Shown here: positions 12,003-24,626 of the stretch, one piece after another | Layout of the letters: every line of letters starts with the position of its first letter | Position numbering within the stretch: the first letter of the stretch is position 1 | Source: Cymodocea nodosa | Lineage: Eukaryota; Streptophyta; Magnoliopsida; Alismatales; Cymodoceaceae | DNA length: 64,000 bases | Assembly: GCA_036874045.1 (NCBI GenBank) | Contig: JAZBRI010000011.1 | Span: 4,960,001-5,024,000, forward strand | Direction of reading: 5' to 3' | Notes under the pieces: generated by a model | What the model was told of the DNA's origin: nothing | What the model saw: only the letters and a program-made list of their open reading frames with translations | Databases searched by the model: none | Program-made: the position numbers and the translations under genes

Positions 12003-13998
12003 ATGGATAATTCTGAAATCTTAGTTATGACTGAAGGACAAACCACTAATCGTCCTCCTATGTTCGAAGGTAGCAATTATGGCTACTGGAAATATAGGAT
12101 GAAAGTATTCTTTCAGTCAATCGATTTCAAATTATGGCATATAATTAGCAATCCTATAGTGTTAGTTACGACTCCATATCATACTTGGACTTTTGATGAA
12201 AAGGAGTGAATGACACTGAATGCTAAAGGTTTAAACATCTTGTTTTGTGCTTTATCTCATGATCAATTTAATAAAGTTTCTACACATCAAACTACATATG
12301 AGATATGGCATGCATTAGAAGTTGCCAACAAAGGTACTAATCAAGTCAAGGAATCTAAGATCAATATGTTAGTACATAAATATGAGCTTTTTAAAATGCA
12401 CGAAAATGAATGTATATCTAACATGTTTTCCCATTTTCTTGAGATTGTAAATTCATTAAAATCTTTAGGCAAGAAATTCGAGGAAAAAGACTCGGTAAGA
12501 AAGATCCTTAGATCTTTAACTAAAATTTGGGCTCAAAAGACAACATCTATTGAAGGGTCCAAAAACTTAAATACATATACTCTCGATGATCTCATAGGAA
12601 ATTTGACAACCTATGAAGTACAACATTTAGATCCAAAAGGGAAAAATCCTAGAAGGGATCTGGCTTTTGAGGCTGATAAAGTCTCAGAAGTCACTACTGA
12701 TTCTAACGATGATTTATTGTTGTTGACTAGAAAATTTAGAAATCTGTTGAAGAAACGCAGGAACTTCAGGTTAGCAAAGACATCTGGAGATATGGAGAAG
12801 AAGTCATTCACGAAAGACAAAAGTATATGCTACAAGTTCAACAGGTCGGGTCACTTTCAAACTGATTGTCCTCTCGACAAAGATAAGAAGAATTTGAGGA
12901 GGAATTTCAGGAATAAGAAATTCAGAAAGAGAAGGGCGCTTAAAGTGACATGGGATGACTCTTCAGCTTCACAAAGTGAAGAAACAAAGGATTCAATATC
13001 AAACAACGAATCCTCATCAACATCATATTCAGAAGAAAATCTAGCAAATGTATGCTTTATGGCAAAATCTAGTGAGGTATCCTTTGATCAAAATGCTAAT
13101 TTTGATAGTTTTGATGGATTACTTGTTGAATACAATAGACTGACCAGAAAATATAAGAAAGTCAAAATAGAAAGAAATGACACTAGGAAAATACTAGATG
13201 AATCTGAAAATAAGATTGATTTTCTGAACTCTACGTTGAGTAAATTTAAAGAAGAAAATCAAATGCACAGGAAATTTTAAAGTTCACTGCTATTGAAAGA
13301 AAATTGCATACTGATTGTGAAAATTTAATTGCTGATAAGAAGAAAATGATTTGTGAAATTGAAAAACTGGAAGTGACTATTACTGATTTAAATTCAGAAA
13401 TTGATGTGTTAAAGATTAAAGTCTACGATCAAAAGGCTATATTAAGTAAATGGAATAATCGTCAAACTATAACAAATGAACTTAGTAGTAAAATATCAAA
13501 TGTAGAAAAACATGGTATTGGTTTACACGATGCATCTTCTGAAAATTATATATTGCATGATGGTACTACTAAAAATAATGTCTTTATTTCCAATACTAAG
13601 AATAGTAAAAGAAAAACTATTTCGTTTGTGATTAAAAAGGGAGAAAAATATGTGCAAGTTGATAAAATGCAGCATATAAATGATAGCACACGATGCAAGA
13701 ATTTCAAAAAAATCAAGCTAAGACATTTGAGAATTTTAATATTCGTGATCAATTTTCTTCATATTTAAAGAATATCAGATATTGGAAATCAAATAATGTT
13801 AGAAATGAAAATTTCAACTCTGGTTTACATAGAGATAAATGTTTTGATAATTATAACACTAAGAGAAAGAAACACAAGAATAATTATCAGAAGATAGATA
13901 AGTTGAAGTCTTAAAATACAGATTATTTTGATATGACTCTCTCTAAAATTCTTGGACCCACTCAAAAATGGGTTCCAAGAGATAAAATCTCTTTTTGA
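12003..13998 (+). pseudogene. gag: SirC gag
   Basis: Starts at ATG 12003 (MDNSEILVM, then PPMFEGSNYGYWKYRMKV), about 86 bases after the PBS. The copia capsid-type domain spans 12003-12720 and is interrupted by TGA at 12207. The zinc knuckle at about 12828-12870 reads CYKFNRSGHFQTDC: the second Cys is Phe, so zinc binding is lost. A long coiled-coil tail follows (13110-13470). Frames change near 13270 and 13690. The conserved end (GPTQKWVPRDKISF) stops at TGA 13996-13998, immediately before TTGTTTTG and the protease. At 13076^13077 there is GAG^GTATCC, equivalent to the intron-like donor of SirB. Confidence 0.85.
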
Positions 13999-14015
13999 TT
14001 GTTTTGTAAGTACAC

Positions 14016-15626
14016 AAATCAAAATGGATAATGGACAATGGAGCATCCAACCACATGACTGGAGATATACGATTACTTACAAAAATAACAAAGACCAAGA
14101 ATGGACAAGTTACCTTTGGAAATAAAAGTAAAACAAATATCCTTGGGTCTGGCAAGGTTCAAGTAACTGAGAAATGCTTTATAAATGATGTCTTATTAGT
14201 GGAAAACTTAGGTTTTAATTTATTGAGTGTTCCTGTTTTAATGAAGATTTACAGAGTAATTTTTGAAAAAGATTTCTGTAAAATTATGGACATGTCTACA
14301 AATGAAATTTTATTCACTACATACAAGAAAGGATCTGTTTGTATTTTAAATTTGCCTTCCAATATTATTAAAGACAATACTTGCTTAATTGCAAAATCAG
14401 ATGAAGTCATTTTATGGCATAGAAGGCTAAGACACTCAAACTTAAAATTATTACAAAAGCTGTCTAAAAAGAATCTAGTTAGAGGTTTACCTAGTATTAA
14501 GTACTCAAAAGAGTTTATGTGTGATGCATGTCAACTAGGTAAATTACATAAAACATCCTTTAAAAGCTTAAATGAAATAACAAGCAAAAGAGTATTAGAA
14601 CTAGTGCATATGGATTTATTTGGACCTACTAGAACAACCAATCTAGGAGGTAAACATTATGCTTTTATACTAGTTGATGACTATTCTAGATTTACTTGGG
14701 TCTATTTTTTAGCTAATAAAACTGAAGTTTTTGAAATATTTAAGATATTCTGTAATAAAGTTTAGAATGAGCAAAATGATAAAATTCAAAAACTTAAGAG
14801 TGATCACGGTACCGAATTTAATAATGATCAAATGGACACCTTTTGTGAAGAATTAGGCATAAATCATAGATACTCATTTCCAAGAGCTCTTTCACCAAAT
14901 AGGATAGTGGAATGTAAAAACAGATCACTTCAAGAAATGTCCAGAACCATGTTAAATGAGAATAAGTTACCCCTATTTCTCTAGGTAGAAGTAGTTCATA
15001 CAACATGCTATGTTATAAATAGAGTACATCTAAGACCAATTTTAAATAAAACTCCTTATGAGATATGATATAACAGGGTTCCCAAAATAAGTTATTTAAA
15101 ACCCTTTGGTTGTAAGTGTTTTATTTTAAACACTAAGGAACGAAGAGACAAATTTAAAGCCAAATCAGATAAAGGTATTTTTGTTGGTTATTCCATTAGA
15201 AGTAAAACATATAGAGTTTATAATAAATCAACAAAAACCATTGAGGAAACCCTACATGTGAAATTTCATGAAAATTCTCATTTGGATTTAAGACATGCTG
15301 AAAACTTTGATTTAGAAATTCTCCCAAAAATAGTACCAAATGATGTTGACAGAGAAATTGATAGATTATTTGATGGAATAAGAAATCTAAGTTTGAATGA
15401 TGAAAATTTAGAAGAAAATAATGTCATACCTATAGAAAATGTGGAACAACATAGAAATTGGCGTTATGATTCATCTCATCCTATTGATTAGATAATAAGC
15501 GATCCTAATCAAGGAGTTAGGACTCGATCATCAGTAGTCAACATCTGTGGTGCTTATTCATTTGTTTCTTTACTAAAACCTAAGAAAATTGAAGATGCCT
15601 TAGAAGATGAATTTTGGTATTTAGCT
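14016..15626 (+). pseudogene. pol: SirC pol, protease and integrase
   Basis: It is open in one frame from KSKWIMDNGASNHMTGD. The protease motif is DNG rather than DSG. The pre-integrase stretch is followed by the zinc region (WHRRLRHSN, CDACQLGKLH near 14410-14545). The first catalytic Asp is in HMDLFGPT (about 14610), the second in SDHGTEFN (about 14800), and the Glu in RIVECKNRS (about 14910), where Cys replaces the usual Arg. The C-terminal part contains KPFGCKCFILNTKE and GIFVGYSIRSKTYRVYNKS. In-frame stops at about 14763, 14982, 15066 and 15489 mostly fit CAG-to-TAG, CAA-to-TAA or TGG-to-TAG/TGA. Confidence 0.9.
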
Positions 15627-17108
15627 ATGCAAGATGAGCTAAATCAATTTATAAGAAATGAGGTATGGGATCTAGTTCCACCACTTGAAAATCAGTCCAT
15701 AATAGGAACAAGGTGGGTATTTAGAAACAAAGTAGATCAAGATGGACATATAGTTAAAACTAAAGCTAGATTAGTTGCTCAAGGTTACAAGCAAGAGGAA
15801 GGAATTGACTATGATGAAACATTTGCTCCTATTGCTAGACTAGAATCAATACGAATTTAATTAGCTTATGCTTGTTATATGGATTTCAAATTATATCAAA
15901 TGGATGTTAAGACTGCTTTTTTAAATAGTTATATAAAAGAAGAAGTGTATGTAAAACAACCTCCAGGTTTTGAAGATTCAAAACATCTTGAGTATGTTTA
16001 CAAGCTTAAGAAGGTACTATATGGCCTTAAACAAGCTCCTAGGTCTTGGTATGAAAGATTATCTAAATTTCTTATGGAAAAAGGGTATTCTATGGGAAAG
16101 GCAGATCACACTCTTTTTATCAAGAAGATCGAAAAAGATATATTAGTAGTTCAAATCTATGTAGATGACATCATATTTGGAGCAACAAATGATAAATTAG
16201 TTGAGTCCTTTTCGAAAGACATGACTAATCAATTTGAAATGAGTATGATGGGTGAACTATCATTTTTCCTAGGCTTACAAATTAAGTAATTAGATCAGGG
16301 TACTTTTATTTCACAAGAAAAATATACTCAAGATTTATTAAAGAGGTTTGGTTTAGACAACACTAAAACAAAGAATACACTAATGAGTACTATCACCAAG
16401 TTGGATAAAGATGACTCTGGAAAAACTGTAGATGTAAAATAATATAGAAGTATGATTGGTTCATTACTCTATTTAACAGCTAGCCGACTAGATATTATGT
16501 TTAGTGTGTGTACTTGTGCTAGATATCAATCTAATCCTAAGGAATCACACCTATTGGCTGTTAAATGAATTTTTAAATATCTATTAGGAACCATCAATTT
16601 CGGACTGTTTTACTTTAAACACAGTTCTTTAAACTTAGTAGATTATAGTGATGCTAATTTCGTAGGAAGTAAGTTTGAAAGAAAAAGCACTAGTGGCACT
16701 TGTCAATTGTTAGGTAATTCTTTACTGTCATGGTTTAGCAAAAAGCAAAATTGTGTAGCATTATCTACAACTGAAGCTGAATATATAGCTACTGTACTTT
16801 ACTATGCTCAAATCCTGTGGATCAGACAAACCTTAAAAGATTTTAATTTAGACTATGAACTAACTAAGATTTTCTATGATAGTAATTCTACAATAAGTTT
16901 ATCTAAAAATCCTGTGTTACATTCAAGAGCAAAACATATAGAAGTTCGACATCATTTTCTAAGGGATAATGTTATAAAAGAAAAAATAGTATTAAATTTT
17001 GTTCCTACCATAGAACAATTAGCAGATCTATTTACAAAACTCTTAGATGAAAATACTTTCTCAAAATTACGATTAGAACTTGGTATCTGTAGGTTATTTG
17101 ATATTTAA
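15627..17108 (+). pseudogene. pol: SirC pol, reverse transcriptase and RNase H
   Basis: RT starts in [18 protein letters not shown] and carries [11 protein letters not shown] (motif A Asp, about 15900), [18 protein letters not shown] and [10 protein letters not shown] (about 16158). It ends in [15 protein letters not shown]. The connection and RNase H follow: YSDANFVGS (where Asp-Ala-Asp is usual), STTEAEYIA, FYDSNSTISLSKNP, HSRAKHIEVRHHFLRD, and the usual end LGICRLFDI at 17108. All segments share one frame; stops lie near 15858, 16287, 16440 and 16566, two of them CAA-to-TAA and one CGA-to-TGA. RT catalytic residues are intact. Confidence 0.92.
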
Positions 17109-18184
17109 ATGGTCCTAATTCATTGTATTTTGGTTTGTTATAAAGGTAGTTTTAGAATTTAATGTCTTTATTATTAAAAAAAAAACAAAACAAAATATCT
17201 ATTTTTGAATTACAGTTTTCTAGTAGTTAAGAATTTATGTAATTTTGATTTTTGTTGAAGTCAATTTATTTAAGAAAAATTCAGAAAAGATTACTTAAGG
17301 AAAGTTAAATTGATTCAATGTGAGTGCCAACTATATTTTTGTTACTTATGTATATGCTATTAGAGAGATTTTAATCGGAAAATACATAGAAAGTATGTAC
17401 TTTTTATTAAAGGAAAGTTATGTTAGAAAAATTAAGTCTTGTGGTTACCTCTAATTTAAATCTATTGTTTTATTTCTTTTTTGTCTGCAATTACTTGAGT
17501 AATTAAGTTCGTTGAGGGATATTAAACCCTAGTCACTTAAACCAACTGGTTTGGAATGTGCTGACTGAAAACTTATTTTGCAAGTACTTCAGATTATATT
17601 TAAAAAAAAAAAAATTTACCTGTTCTCACTTGTCATTGAGTAACTAGTTATCTTTCCCCTAAGAAAGGGATTGTGATCACGTAAAAAGATGATATTGTGA
17701 TAGGTAATACATAATATATATATATGAATATAAACAAAAAAAAAGAAAAGAAAAAAAGGGGCAATGTACTCAAACTTAATTTATCTTTCAAGGTATTATA
17801 ACAATCCTGCCATAATCTGTGCATATAATCCTTGTTATTTTTTTGTTATTATCTACTCTTTACACATAATGCACGATATTTATTGTCTTAAGTTTGTGTA
17901 CTTATTATTAAATTCTTTTAAGTCTCTGAAGGTATATCTTTATGAATTATCTTTTGTAAACTGAATAAGATAAAAGCCAGAAAGTCTAAATTGTTAACTC
18001 TGCTACTTATTTCTGTATTTAATTCAAATTAAATTTAAAAAAAATGAGAGGCACAAATCTATTTAAGGCTTAGCATCCTCTTTAAGTAAGTTATTTCACC
18101 TTTTAAAGCCAAATTTACTTAGGGATTGGCAACCCAGATTAAGTACACCATAGATTCTTTACACTACATTTATGTAGGGGGAGC
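17109..18184 (+). other. SirC non-coding stretch after pol
   Basis: AT-rich sequence without a credible gene (the 66-codon frame at 17764-17964 has no recognisable content). It holds poly-A runs near 17176 and 17600, and a purine tract GTAGGGGGAG at 18175-18184 resembling the internal purine tract of SirB. No 3' LTR start (TGTTAGGTATTT) follows it. Confidence 0.6.
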
Positions 18185-18844
18185 AATTTCTCGTATAATA
18201 ATTCATCTCTTATGAACTATTATATGTTTTCATGAAAGAATCTGCATAATTTCAGGAAATACACTTTAATTAAGTACATTTCTGAACTATCGATGACTTG
18301 CAGGTGTTTTAATTCTTTAGTATCTAAATTTTCTATTATTTCGGCAAGTTATATTGCAAGTATCGGATAATTGTGTTTTAAAATGTTCAATAGACTATTT
18401 TATTATTTCCTGAAGTACACGTGTCAAAACCATAATGCATGACTTAAGTGGATTTTTGGTAAGTTATCTATAACTCTCCGAAATGCTTCTGGGCATCGGA
18501 AAGTTAGATTTGTAACTGTCCAAAACATCTCTTTAGTATAAAACTACTTAAGTACACGTGTCGTGATCTGGAAGATTGACTTAAGTTATCTTTCAGAAGG
18601 TTATCTATAACTCTCCAAAATGCACTTGAGCATCGGATAGTTAGGTTTATAAGTCTTTGAAACTTTTTGAACACCTTAAGTTAAAATTATGCACGTGTTG
18701 AATTTCACTGCTTTATAATGTCTCAGTTGAAACTTGAAGAGTTATGTTTAACTCTTCGACTTTTCACACCTATTCCTTCGAGAAACTCGAACAGTTATCA
18801 TAAGTCTTCGAGTATTGCTGTGTTCTTCTGAAATTTTTCTATAA
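18185..18844 (-). repeat. Unassigned Sirevirus LTR-like sequence with paired short motifs
   Basis: Contains alternating TAACTCTCC-type and CGGAAAGTTAG-type motifs and CACGTG boxes (near 18418, 18552 and 18695) in an order like the solo SirA LTR (46300-47000). I could not match it base for base to a known end, and it ends abruptly where B2 begins. It could be degraded SirC non-coding sequence or part of another LTR. Confidence 0.4.
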
Positions 18845-20215
18845 AAGTTAACTAACCTAGCGAGTAAAACGCTATCTAGAGGTAGTTTTACATGTTACCT
18901 TATCTAACATAACGTCTAGTTAGTACACTTAAAACAATTTTCGGATGCTTCCACCTGAAACGTTTTGAAACCGCACACATGCTAAACTTAACATTATCTT
19001 GAGAACATTGTAAACTATTCTAACATTCTTGTCCTTTGAATCTATAATAGTTTGTTTGTCTTTGTTAATTTATTTCATCAAGATTTTAAGAGGACATTAA
19101 TTCAGATTAACCAAGATTTGTATTTTGAATTATATTAATCTATTTTTGACATTGTTAATCCTCCCCCTACTAATATACTTCAAATATATTTAATCAAAAT
19201 ACAAGATATACTTATAGTGACAATAGATGTTAAGTATAACCATACTTTTAAATTTTCTTTTCAAAGACTTCCGTTATTTTGACTTCATCAAAAATAATTT
19301 CTAGAATCAATTCCTACTATATATGAATCAAAACACAACTTTGAACTCAATATGATTAATTCAAGGAGAATAAAAGAATGTATCTCAAATAAACGTTTTC
19401 AAAAGTACTAATGTTGATTCAATAACTCAGTAGTCATAGTTGTAGAAACTATATTCGATTCAAAGATATCTGTAATTAATGAAACAATTTTTTTTTTTAA
19501 TATTTATTTTTTAAAGTTAGTTTGAAAAGCTTGAATCATATAAGAGCTTTCTAATGTACCTGTGTAATGAGCTTTTAGTCAACAATCCTAGATCTCATCA
19601 GGACCTTAGGTTGCCAGATTTAAAGAATCTTTTTTGAGGACAACAATCCTTACATACCTATCTGCTCAAGTACAAAAGGCTTGTGATCAAATTGATTAAT
19701 AAACTCTCAAAGATTTTCACTTTGAAAGCACTTTTCATTTTAAGCACAGTATATATGTATTCCATTAATATAGATGCAATAAAACACAAATCTCATACAA
19801 TGTTTACTTCTATGATTTTACTGAGAATATGAATCAATTTCAATAAGCTTATACTTTTAATTAACAGTTTAAGATGAGTTACATATAACTTATTCTACAA
19901 GTCTAATCAATTAAGTCAAATTTATGCATGATCATATGCACTTTCCTTGATTCAAAGAAAACACTTAATGAAAATTTCAGAATGTCAGAAGTATTTAATG
20001 CTTTTCATTTACACTTCCACTTAAAATTGTAAAAACCATTAAAATTGATAAACTACTTAAAATCATTAAGATACTATTATGATTTTACAATAAATACATA
20101 GTATCTTAAGTAGCAGTTTAGATATTTCTTTAGATATTTATGATAAGTATATAATATCTATGAGGTGAACAACATCATCAATACTATTTATCTTTTTATG
20201 TGGAGTTTAAACATT
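18845..20215 (-). other. B2 post-pol non-coding stretch
   Basis: Homologous to 10047-10645 plus 40236-41017 of B1 and to 50541-51219 plus 52768-53350 of Bplus, so it shows the uninterrupted order at the AthG and D insertion sites (GTAGTCATAGTTGTAGAAAC near 19430). A purine tract (minus strand TAGTAGGGGGAGGAT) lies near 19150-19165. I see no ORF. Confidence 0.75.
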
Positions 20216-21004
20216 TTACACATCACATAGCCTACAAATACCCAAATTTAATCTAATGTTGCAGAATGTATTTTCATTTAGAGGTTTTGTAAATATATCA
20301 GCTAATTGATTTTTACTAGACACAAATTCTAATTTAATTTTTCCTTTAATTACATTCTCTTAGAAAATGATGTCTAACCTCTATATGCTTTGCTCTTGAA
20401 TGTAATACAGGATTTTTGGAAAGATTTATTGCAGAACTACTATCACAATAAATCTCAGTTGTATCATAAGATAATCCAAAATCTTCTAAGGTTTGCCTTA
20501 TCCACAGAATCTGAGTGCAACACAGTGCAACAACAACATATTCAGCTTCTGTAGTAGAAAGTGCTACACAATTTTACTTTTCACTAAACCATGACACCAA
20601 ATTATTTCCCAATAATTGACATGTGCCATTGGTACTCTTTCTATCAGATTTAGATCTTGCATAATCAGCATCAGTATATCCTATAAGATTTATTGAACTA
20701 TCCTTAGAATAATACAGTCCGAAATTTTTAGTTCCTTGTATATATCTAAATATTCTTTTAACTGCAATTAAGTGTGATTCTTTAGGATTAGATTGAAATC
20801 TAGCTCAAACACACACAGCAAACATAATATCAGGTCTACTAGCAGTCAAATAAAGTAAAGAACCAATCATACTTCTGTATTTTCTTTGATCTATGGATTT
20901 TCCTATGTCATCAATATCTAACTTTAAAGAAGTACTCATAGGAGTTCCTCGAATCCTTGTATCATTAAAATTAAATTTCTTAAGCATTTCATCTACATAT
21001 TTTT
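20216..21004 (-). pseudogene. pol: B2 pol, RNase H and C-terminus
   Basis: Starts in the connection (MLKKFNFNDTRIRGTPMSTS, then KYRSMIGSLLYLTASRPDIMF) and carries GYTDADYARS, ALSTTEAEYVVVA, IYCDSSSAINLSKNP and HSRAKHIEVRHHFLRE. It ends LGICRLCDV with stop 20216-20218. A two-base loss near 20355 shifts the frame before the last 40 residues. Stops interrupt at about 20805 and 20574. It is out of frame with the RT part by one base, through an A-run near 21015. Confidence 0.9.
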
Positions 21005-21959
21005 CCTGATTTAAAAAATACCTTTATCCATTTGCTTAATTTGAAGTCCTAGAAAATATGAAAGTTCTCCTATCATACTCATTTCAAACTGATTAGTCAT
21101 CTCTTCAGAGAATATTTTTATCAACTTATCAGAGGTTGCTCCAAAGATTATATCATCCACGTATATTTGAGTAACAATTTGATCTTTACCATGTCTCTTG
21201 ATAAATAGGGTATGATCCACTTTTCCCATGATATAGCCTTTTTCTATTAAAAAAGTAGACAATCTTTCACACCATGATCTAGGTGCTTGCTTCAAACCAT
21301 ATAAGGCTTTCTTCAATTTATACACAAAGTTAGGATTTTTAATATCTTCAAATCCGAGTGGTTGTTTTACATAGACTTGTTCATTATTTAAACCATTTAA
21401 AAATGAACTCTTTACATCCATTTGATATAATTTAAATTCCATATAGCATGTATAGGCCAATAATATTCTAATACTTTCTAACCTAGCCATAGGAGCAAAA
21501 GTTTCATCATAATCTAGTCCTTCTTCTTGTGTATACCCTTGTGCAACTAATCTAGCTTTGTTCCTTATAACTTGACCAGTTTCGTTAGTTTTGTTTCTAA
21601 AGATCCACTTTGTATCTATTATGGACTGATTTTCTAGTGGAGAGACTAATTCCCAAACATCATTTTTGATGAATTAATTTAGTTCTTCTTGCATTGCCAC
21701 TATCCAATTTTCAACAGATAATGCTTCTTGTATATTCCTTGGTTCCACCATAGAAACAAACATACACATATTATTTAAATTTACTAAAGCTCTAGTTTTA
21801 ACTCGCTCATTAATATTTCCAATGACTTGAGTAATGAGATGTGATGAAGAATAACACCAATTTCTCTGATTTTCCTCAATATTCTCATCAACATCTGAAG
21901 GTACATTACTTTCATCATTAGTTTGATCATTTAAGTTCATATTTTTGATTTTTTCAAAT
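21005..21959 (-). pseudogene. pol: B2 pol, reverse transcriptase
   Basis: The best-preserved RT in the window. The stretch from 21490 to 21011 is open and has LYQMDVKSSFLNG (motif A), [25 protein letters not shown] (about 21150-21165) and EMSMIGELSYFLGLQI. Upstream are [48 protein letters not shown]. One CAA-to-TAA stop at about 21673 separates it from the IN C-terminal region, in the same frame. It stops just after KQMDKGIF at 21011. Confidence 0.92.
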
Positions 21960-23317
21960 AAATCTTCAATCTCTCTATTGATCTCTAACTCTTTTAGAAG
22001 ATTGATCATATCATCATTGTCAGCTTTAGATTGAGATTCTCTAAAAGAATTTTCATTGAAGCTTACATAGAGGGTCTCTTCAATAGTTTTAGAAGTCTTG
22101 TTATATACTCTATAGGCTTTACTTCTAGTAGAGTAACCTACAAAAATTCCTTCATCTTCTTTGGCTTGAAATTTATCCCTTTTATCCTTAGTATTAAGAA
22201 TAAAACACTTGCAACTAAATGGTTTTATATAGGAAATTTTTGGAACCCTATTAAACATAATTTCAAAAGGAGTTTTATTAACATGAGGTCTTAAATGACT
22301 TCTATTAATAACATAACAAGTATTTATTGCTTCAGCCCAAAGATTTTGAGGTAACTTATGTTCATTCAACATAGTTCTGGCCATTTCTTGAAGTGATCTA
22401 TTCTTTCTTTCAATAACACCATTTTGACACGATGCTCTTGGAAAGGAAAATCTGTGATCAATGCCATGCTCATTACAATAATTATCCATCTGATCATTAT
22501 CAAATTTAGCTCCATGATCACTCCTAAGTTTTTGAATAGAGACACTTTGTTCATTTTGAACAAAATTGCAAAACATTTTAAATTTTTCAAAAACTTCTTT
22601 CTTAGATGCTAGAAAATATACCTAAGTGTATTTAGAGAAGTCATCTACTAAAACAAATACATACCGTTTACCACCAAGACTCATGATTCTTGTTGGTCCA
22701 AATAGATCCATATGTATAAGTTCTAAGACTCTCTTGCTTGAAATATCAGTTTTGGATTTAAAAGAGTTTTTATGAAGTTTACCTAACTCACATGCATCAC
22801 ACATAAAGTCCTTTGAGTATTTAATCTTTGGTAAACCTCTCACTAAATGTTTTCTAGATAGTTTATGTAACAGTTACATATTTATATACCCAATCCTTCT
22901 ATGCCACAAATATGCATCACTAGTTTCAGCTAGCAAACATGAATTTAAATCAACTACACCAGAAGGTAAAGATAAAATGCATACAGAGCCTTTTCTTTTA
23001 GCAATAAAGTTAATTTCATCTGTATTTTTATCAATTATTTTGCATACATTATCTTCAAACACTACATAATATCCATTTTCAGTTAGTTTTATGACACTCA
23101 GCAAATTAAATCTTAGGTTTTCTACATATAGTTTATTTGAAATAACACAAGTTGAAGTTATTTGAACATTGCCCATACCTATGATTTTATCTTTGCTTTT
23201 GTTTCCAAATGTTACACTTCCTTTCATCGTATTTGTAAAATTTTGTAGTAGACTTTTCTATCGAGTTATGTGACTTGATGCTCCATTGTCCAAGATCTAT
23301 TTTGATGTTGTTTCCTC
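21960..23317 (-). pseudogene. pol: B2 pol, protease and integrase
   Basis: Protease follows gag directly: EETTSK, a TGG-to-TAG stop, then ILDNGASSH, so DSG is DNG. The zinc region has WHRRIGYIN (the second His is replaced by Tyr) and CDACELGKLHKNSF. The catalytic Asp residues are in HMDLFGPT (about 22705) and SDHGAKFD (about 22515), with the Glu in GVIERKNRS (about 22405). The C-terminal part KPFSCKCFILNTKD and GIFVGYSTRSKAYRVYNK follows. Stops at about 23261, 22877 and 22622 lie in an otherwise continuous frame. Confidence 0.9.
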
Positions 23318-24427
23318 CTCAGACTCATCTACCATGAAGCACACATGAGCAACGTCTTCTAACTCTTGTTCTCCTTCTGAATGTGAAGATTTTGATGCTG
23401 ATTCCTTAAATTCAAACTCTTCAGATGTGTCATCCCAAGTGACCTTCAAAGCATTTTTCTTGTAAAACTTTTTTTGAGTTTTTTGATCCATCTTCTTCTG
23501 ATTTCTCCTACTTTGCTTTTCATTTTTCCTCATAGGACAGTCTAGAGAAAGATGTCCAGGTTTCTTACAGTTGTAACATACATACTTTCTAGATGAAGAA
23601 TTCTTATCATTCAGTGATTTTGACATTGAGGGTTTATCATTTTTGTTCCTTTGCTGTTTCCTAGCTTTCCATGCTTTCTTCAATTTCCTAGTCAGCAAAA
23701 TCAAATCCTCATCAGAATCAGTAGATATATTAGAATCTGAATTAATTTCGAAGGCTATTTCTTTCTTCATTTTTAGTTTGTTGTGACTCAGTGATTCATT
23801 TAATTGAACTTCATAAGCTGTTAAATTTCCTATAAGTTCATTCATAGTATAAACATTTAAATCTCGTGATTCTTCAATTGATGTTACTTTCTGAGACCAT
23901 TTAGAATTTAGGGATCTGAGAATTTTCCTCACCAAATCCTTCTGTTCAAAATTCTTTCCTAAGCATTTTAAAGAGTTTATGATATCAAGAAATCTAGAAA
24001 ACATCTCAGAAATACTTTTGTCTTCATGCATCTTAAAGAGTTCATACTTATGAATCAACATGTTTATCTTAGTCTCTTTAACTTGAGAAGTACCTTCATG
24101 TGAAACTTCTAATGCATGCCACACCTCATAAGCAGATTTATATGCCGACACTTTACTGAACTATTCATAAATCAATGCACAAAATAGAATATTTAAGCCC
24201 TTAGCATTTAGAGTTTCATTTTCTTTTTCAGTAATTGTCCAAGTATTATAAGGAGTAGATAACAGAGTATATGGTTTGGAAATCATGAACCACAACTTAT
24301 GATCTATACTTTGAAGAAAAACAGTCATCCTATATTTCCAATATTCAAAATGTATTCCATCAAATAAAGGAGGACGATTAAGATTTTGGCCTTCATATAA
24401 AGAAAAATTGCCATTTCTAGTAGCCAT
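23318..24427 (-). pseudogene. gag: B2 gag (intron-less form), fused in frame to pol
   Basis: Starts at ATG 24427 (MATRNGNFSLYEGQNLNRPP). The capsid-type domain follows (HFEYWKYRMTVFLQSI; FSKVSAYKSAYEVWHALEVSHEG), interrupted by one CAG-to-TAG stop at about 24158. The zinc knuckle CYNCKKPGHLSLDC (about 23535-23580) is intact. After AHVCFMVDESE the reading passes directly, at 23318/23317, into EETTSK and the protease. The roughly 390-codon coiled-coil tail of Bplus and B4 is missing exactly between their GT and AG boundaries. The frame is shared with pol. Confidence 0.92.
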
Positions 24428-24626
24428 CTTACCTTAGATTTTTCAACCTATTTGATTTTAAATAGTCTAACAACTTTAAAACAACTTGAGCCTTAAATCA
24501 AGAAAGTTGAACGTATGCTCAGATATTAATTTCTGTTTAAAAACAAGGAAGGTAGAATAAGAATGATATTAAATAAGTTGGTATTGATTTTATATCAAAG
24601 ATTATTAACAAAGCTCTGATACCACT
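24428..24626 (-). promoter_or_regulatory. B2 leader: PBS and splice-donor-like site
   Basis: PBS TGGTATCAGAGC on the minus strand at 24613-24624, with two bases (24625-24626) to the LTR. Immediately before the gag ATG the minus strand reads AAG^GTAAG then ATGG (24428-24432), a consensus-like 5' splice site. The same arrangement is found at 44401 and 59080. Confidence 0.75.

Noticed and set aside
12611..12820. Antisense frames opposite gag and pol (also 13546-13752, 22031-22294, 49497-49760, 60889-61116)
   Set aside because: They mirror conserved coding sequence on the other strand and add nothing of their own.
17764..17964. 66-codon hydrophobic frame after SirC pol
   Set aside because: AT-rich sequence easily gives Ile, Phe and Tyr-rich frames; no homologue in sister elements.
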